A DNA stretch of 9,049 nucleotides from Chloroflexi bacterium RBG_16_57_11. GTDB taxonomy: Bacteria > Chloroflexota > Anaerolineae > Anaerolineales > UBA4823. Shown here one piece after another: positions 6,724 to 9,049 of this stretch (position 1 is the stretch's first letter; the number at the start of each line of letters is the position of its first letter). The DNA lies in NCBI GenBank assembly GCA_001795165.1, contig MGNS01000152.1, forward strand, positions 24,564-33,612, given 5' to 3'. The position numbers and the translations under genes were made by a program. Below the pieces are notes generated by a model, which was not told where the DNA came from, did no database searches, and saw only the letters and a program-made list of their open reading frames with translations.

Positions 6724-7698
6724 CTATTTCCCAAACATAATACCGGCCAGCTTCTCAATCATCGGCAGGCCGGTCACATCTCGCTCCAGCTCTGGCACCG
6801 AGCTGACGACCTGGCTGCCGAGCATTTCATCGATCTGCTTCACATATTTGTCCTGCATTTCGATGCGATTGCGAAGATACGGCGGGATATCCTGGCCAAG
6901 GAGCTCGCGTGGCACCACCCGGTTGACGACATAACCTGAAATTGGCACGTCGAACTTGGCGAAAAGACCGGCTGCTTTCTGCGTGTCGAGCAGAATCATC
7001 TCCTCGGGTATTACGACGAAGAAGAAAGATGTCTTCTCTTTGTCGGTCAGGATGCTTGAGGAGGCATTAATACGCTGGCGGATGTACAAAAGCTCGGTTA
7101 AGATCTGGTCTTCTTCGGTCTCTTTCTCGCGCTTCAGCCGAGAGACCATCTCCTCATACTCGCGCATCTCTTCGCGCAGCTTGGTGATCTTGTTGATCCA
7201 CTCGTCGTACACCTTGGCCATGCTCAGGTAATACAATGCGTGACCCAGCGGGACCAGGTCGTAGATGTAATAATCATAATTGCCGCCCACAACGATATCG
7301 ACAACCGCGTCGAAGATGGCACTCTCTTCCATGGCCGGCTCGGCGGAGGCTGCCTGGATGTATTGCTCGATCTCTTCTGGCACCTCATCGAAGCCGTACA
7401 TATCCAGGATTTTCTGCCGGATTTCGTTCTGGTACTCCTTGATATGCTGGTCGGCGTCGATCTCTTGAGCCCACAGGTTCTCCATGATCTTCACCGGACC
7501 TTTACCAAATATGTCCTTCTGGAAAATATCCGACAGGCTGGCCTGGGGATCCACCGAAAAGACCAACACCTTCTTCCCCTGAGAGGCCAGCCAGTAAGCG
7601 GTGGCTGCCGAAAAGGTGGTTTTGCCCAACCCACCCTTGCCGCCAAACATGATATAGCGGCGCTCTGGATGTTGTTCGAAAATGGTCTTGAGGGACAT
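6724..7698 (-). CDS. ArsA/Get3-family ATPase, first paralogue, with altered switch II
   Basis: The product is 324 residues and is paralogous to the next gene. The deviant Walker A GGKGGLGKTT is at 19-28 (signature K21). Switch I keeps its catalytic Asp as SVDPQASLSD (D50, D57). Switch II is unusual: YDLVPLGHAL (D147) instead of DTAPTGHTL, losing both Thr. Residues about 167-205 form a very charged helix (KLREEMREYEEMVSRLKREK) where Get3 carries client-binding helices, so a classical hydrophobic groove is unlikely. The late segments TDKEKTSFFFVVIPEE, YVVNRVVP and LRNRIEMQDKY match the family and the partner gene. It has no cysteine. ATG 7698 lies 8 bases after the stop of the small-protein gene, whose TAG overlaps the AGGAG site, so it is translationally coupled. 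ATP-driven action on an unknown partner, perhaps the two small proteins, is inferred. Confidence 0.87.
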   Translation of the reverse strand: MSLKTIFEQHPERRYIMFGGKGGLGKTTFSAATAYWLASQGKKVLVFSVDPQASLSDIFQKDIFGKGPVKIMENLWAQEIDADQHIKEYQNEIRQKILDMYGFDEVPEEIEQYIQAASAEPAMEESAIFDAVVDIVVGGNYDYYIYDLVPLGHALYYLSMAKVYDEWINKITKLREEMREYEEMVSRLKREKETEEDQILTELLYIRQRINASSSILTDKEKTSFFFVVIPEEMILLDTQKAAGLFAKFDVPISGYVVNRVVPRELLGQDIPPYLRNRIEMQDKYVKQIDEMLGSQVVSSVPELERDVTGLPMIEKLAGIMFGK

Positions 7699-7706
7699 AC
7701 GCGCTC

Positions 7707-7985
7707 CTAGAACATAGCATCCGAAACGTCTTTTTCACGCAGCAAGCGCCGTTTCCAGGTGGAGATTTGCGGCACAACATATGGCAGCAGGCGCAAGCTG
7801 TAATACGGCGGCAGAATGGGGATGCCAATCATATCACCCATGGTGATTAGGATGAACAGATGCTCCATGCTGGCGCGGGTGCGGATGGCATAGCGGCTCA
7901 TGTCATGCGAAGCCATGCCGTATAAGATTTCCTTCAGGTTTTGAAAGATGCTTTTCTTGAGTGGGTCTGCTTGCTCCGGACTCAT
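7707..7985 (-). CDS. Small conserved helical protein, second copy, of the ArsA-like operon
   Basis: This is a 92-residue protein of unknown function. An amphipathic helical N half (SIFQNLKEILYGM, then RASMEHLFILITM) leads to GDMIGIPILPPYYSLRLLPYV, then VPQISTWKRRLLREKD. Residues 36-84 match residues 37-85 of the upstream gene at about 35 of 49 positions by hand count, most other changes being V/I/L/M swaps; the two are clearly duplicates. Residues about 43-74 are rather hydrophobic and are followed by a basic cluster (KRRLLR), so membrane association or a hydrophobic interface is possible, but Pro and Arg within it argue against a standard transmembrane helix. ATG 7985 has AAGGAG five bases upstream. 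It lies 33 bases downstream of the first copy and 8 before the first ATPase. No named domain is recognised. Confidence 0.8.
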   Translation of the reverse strand: MSPEQADPLKKSIFQNLKEILYGMASHDMSRYAIRTRASMEHLFILITMGDMIGIPILPPYYSLRLLPYVVPQISTWKRRLLREKDVSDAMF

Positions 7986-8018
7986 CTTTTCTCCTTACTA
8001 ACTAAAATAATAACGTGA

Positions 8019-8318
8019 TTACAAACCTTCCAGATGGTAATTGTGCTCATCGGTGAATTCGCGCTCGCGCAGCACGCGGCGCTTCCAGGTGCTCACTTGT
8101 GGGACGAGGTAAGGCAACAGGCGCAGGCTGTAGAAAGGCGGCATTACCGGCACTCCGAGCATATCACCCACAGTTGCAAGCATGAACAAACTCTCCACAC
8201 TGGCGCGCATCTCGAGGGCATGCTCGGCTAATTCCATCCCCACCATGCCATACATGAACTCACGAACTGCTTTTAGAAAACGCTCACTTTTGCTCAAAGA
8301 AGAGGGTAGTCTGGGCAT
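8019..8318 (-). CDS. Small conserved helical protein, first copy, opens the ArsA-like operon
   Basis: This 99-residue protein of unknown function is paralogous to the next gene. Its core is GDMLGVPVMPPFYSLRLLPY, then LVPQVSTWKRRVLRE (residues 51-85). The N part is Ser/Lys-rich and then helical (ERFLKAVREFMYGM), like its copy; the C-terminal tail (EFTDEHNYHLEGL) is longer and acidic. There is no signal peptide and no cysteine. ATG 8318 is the first gene of the minus-strand operon. I see no Shine-Dalgarno; instead a TATAAT at 8332-8327 lies only 8 bases before the ATG, so the message may be leaderless. Strong conservation of the core between two tandem copies points to selection for a protein contact, plausibly with the two downstream ATPases (inference from the gene order). 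Confidence 0.8.
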   Translation of the reverse strand: MPRLPSSLSKSERFLKAVREFMYGMVGMELAEHALEMRASVESLFMLATVGDMLGVPVMPPFYSLRLLPYLVPQVSTWKRRVLREREFTDEHNYHLEGL

Positions 8319-8326
8319 GAGTTTAT

Positions 8327-8332
8327 ATTATA
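8327..8332 (-). promoter_or_regulatory. Candidate -10 box for the ArsA-like operon, giving a leaderless start
   Basis: TATAAT reads perfectly on the minus strand. A start 7-9 bases further on falls on or within two bases of the ATG at 8318, with no room for a ribosome site. No good -35 is seen 16-18 bases upstream. The whole gap 8319-8374 is AT-rich and carries a second candidate box, TATTAT at 8350-8355, pointing the other way, so the two divergent promoters overlap. Confidence 0.5.
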
Positions 8333-8374
8333 CTTCTGGTTAATAAGTTTATTATTTGATTCGGAGGGTTGCGC

Positions 8375-9025
8375 GTGGATCCAAGATATTTCCTGGTGAT
8401 CGCTGTTGCTATCGTGATGGGTTGGTATGCGATTGGCATCTTCTATAATGTCCGACGTGGTGAAAAATTGCTCCAATGGATGCAAGCTGGTCTGCCGCGC
8501 ATCGGTGAGCGCACTACCTTCCGCTGGCTGGGATCATCTGTAGCCGAGCTGGTGATTGGCAAAGGAAAAGGGCCAACCCGGCGGTTGGAAATCCTGCTCG
8601 CCTTAGCCCCGCGCGATCTACCCTGGAACTGGCTTTACGCCGAGTTGCGCGGCCGGCGGGACGTACTGATTTTGCGCGTCGATCTAGGCGGCGCGCCGCG
8701 CATGGCCTTGGAAATGGCCAACCCAAAATCCTGGACCGGGCGAATGTCCTTGAGCCAGGCACGCGAGGAAGGCTGGCAAGCCCAAGAGTACCACGGGATG
8801 ACCCTTATGGCGCCTGCTGGCTTGCTCAAGCTGGCTGCAGAATATTTCCCACACCTGGAAGATCCGATCCGTAAGCTCTCCGCCAGCTATAGCCGTTTTG
8901 GTCTACGCAAAGAAACCCCGCATCTGGAAATCCACCTTCAATTTCCGGATGTAAAAAAGGTGGACGCAGATGACTTCTTCGCCGCGCTGCAAGATCTGGC
9001 CCGCTCAGTACACCCGCACGGCTAG
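8375..9025 (+). CDS. Membrane-anchored protein of unknown function, divergent to the ArsA-like operon
   Basis: The product is 216 residues. An N-terminal hydrophobic segment (YFLVIAVAIVMGWYAIGIFY, residues 5-24) is followed by NVRRG, so it is a signal anchor; positive-inside predicts the large C-terminal domain in the cytoplasm. The soluble part mixes helices and strands: a GLPRIGERTTFRWLGSS stretch, LRGRRDVLILRVDL, and a C-terminal TPHLEIHLQFPDVKK followed by an acidic helix. There is no Cys. I recognise no named domain. GTG 8375 is chosen because GGAGGG at 8363-8368 lies 6 bases upstream; the in-frame TTG at 8369 directly abuts that site. It shares a 56-base promoter region with the ArsA-like operon, which hints at joint regulation and possibly a membrane partner for it. 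Confidence 0.78.
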   Translation: MDPRYFLVIAVAIVMGWYAIGIFYNVRRGEKLLQWMQAGLPRIGERTTFRWLGSSVAELVIGKGKGPTRRLEILLALAPRDLPWNWLYAELRGRRDVLILRVDLGGAPRMALEMANPKSWTGRMSLSQAREEGWQAQEYHGMTLMAPAGLLKLAAEYFPHLEDPIRKLSASYSRFGLRKETPHLEIHLQFPDVKKVDADDFFAALQDLARSVHPHG

Positions 9026-9049
9026 CCTGTAAACCCCTGCCAACGGTGG

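Noticed and set aside
5735..7698. Arsenic resistance operon (arsA)
   Set aside because: Neither ATPase has a cysteine to bind arsenite, each is a single domain, and no arsB, arsR, arsC or arsD is present in the window.
6425..7710. Long open frames on the plus strand opposite the two ATPases
   Set aside because: They mirror coding bias of the ATPase genes, have no family-like sequence and no supporting ribosome sites.
8369..8374. TTG 8369 as start of the membrane protein
   Set aside because: It directly abuts the GGAGGG site; GTG 8375 has the normal 6-base spacing.

Overview
The window looks like a piece of a bacterial chromosome of moderately high GC, most likely from Chloroflexota (Anaerolineae-like). 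This assignment is an impression. It rests on the protein styles (PHP, PilZ, MFS, a small TSSxNRxNW lipoprotein, paired ArsA-like ATPases) and on a GGGCGAAGCATCCGGC-type intergenic palindrome; no marker gene is present to prove it. I see no rRNA, tRNA, CRISPR array or transposase.

Plus-strand block (1-4177). The window opens inside a PHP-domain hydrolase gene that ends at 875. A good -10 box then leads into a stand-alone PilZ-domain gene (c-di-GMP receptor type). This overlaps by ATGA with the relic of a major facilitator transporter. The relic has lost its middle (TM2 is joined to TM7), has a one-base frameshift in a G run and has a missing C-terminal part. After a short promoter region comes a secreted metzincin-type zinc protease (HExxHxxGxxH plus Met-turn). 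It is translationally coupled to a small lipoprotein of unknown function.

Minus-strand block (8318 down to 4229). The core is a tight four-gene operon: two paralogous small proteins of 99 and 92 aa sharing a near-invariant PPxYSLRLLPYxVPQxSTWKRR core, followed by two paralogous ArsA/Get3-type ATPases. The two ATPases each start 8-9 bases after the preceding stop, with the Shine-Dalgarno overlapping that stop. Neither ATPase has any cysteine and no arsenite pump gene is nearby, so arsenic resistance is unlikely. The second ATPase has Asn in place of the switch I catalytic Asp; the first keeps that Asp but has an altered switch II. This suggests a heterodimer with unequal sites. After a 20-bp perfect hairpin come an SDR-family protein lacking the usual YxxxK, and yjjX, the inosine/xanthosine triphosphatase. 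The SDR and yjjX genes are separated by a REP-like inverted repeat that supplies the SDR stop codon.

A short AT-rich region (8319-8374) separates the operon from a divergent gene for an N-terminally anchored membrane protein, which may be functionally linked. The four-gene operon is the best candidate for an undescribed system.
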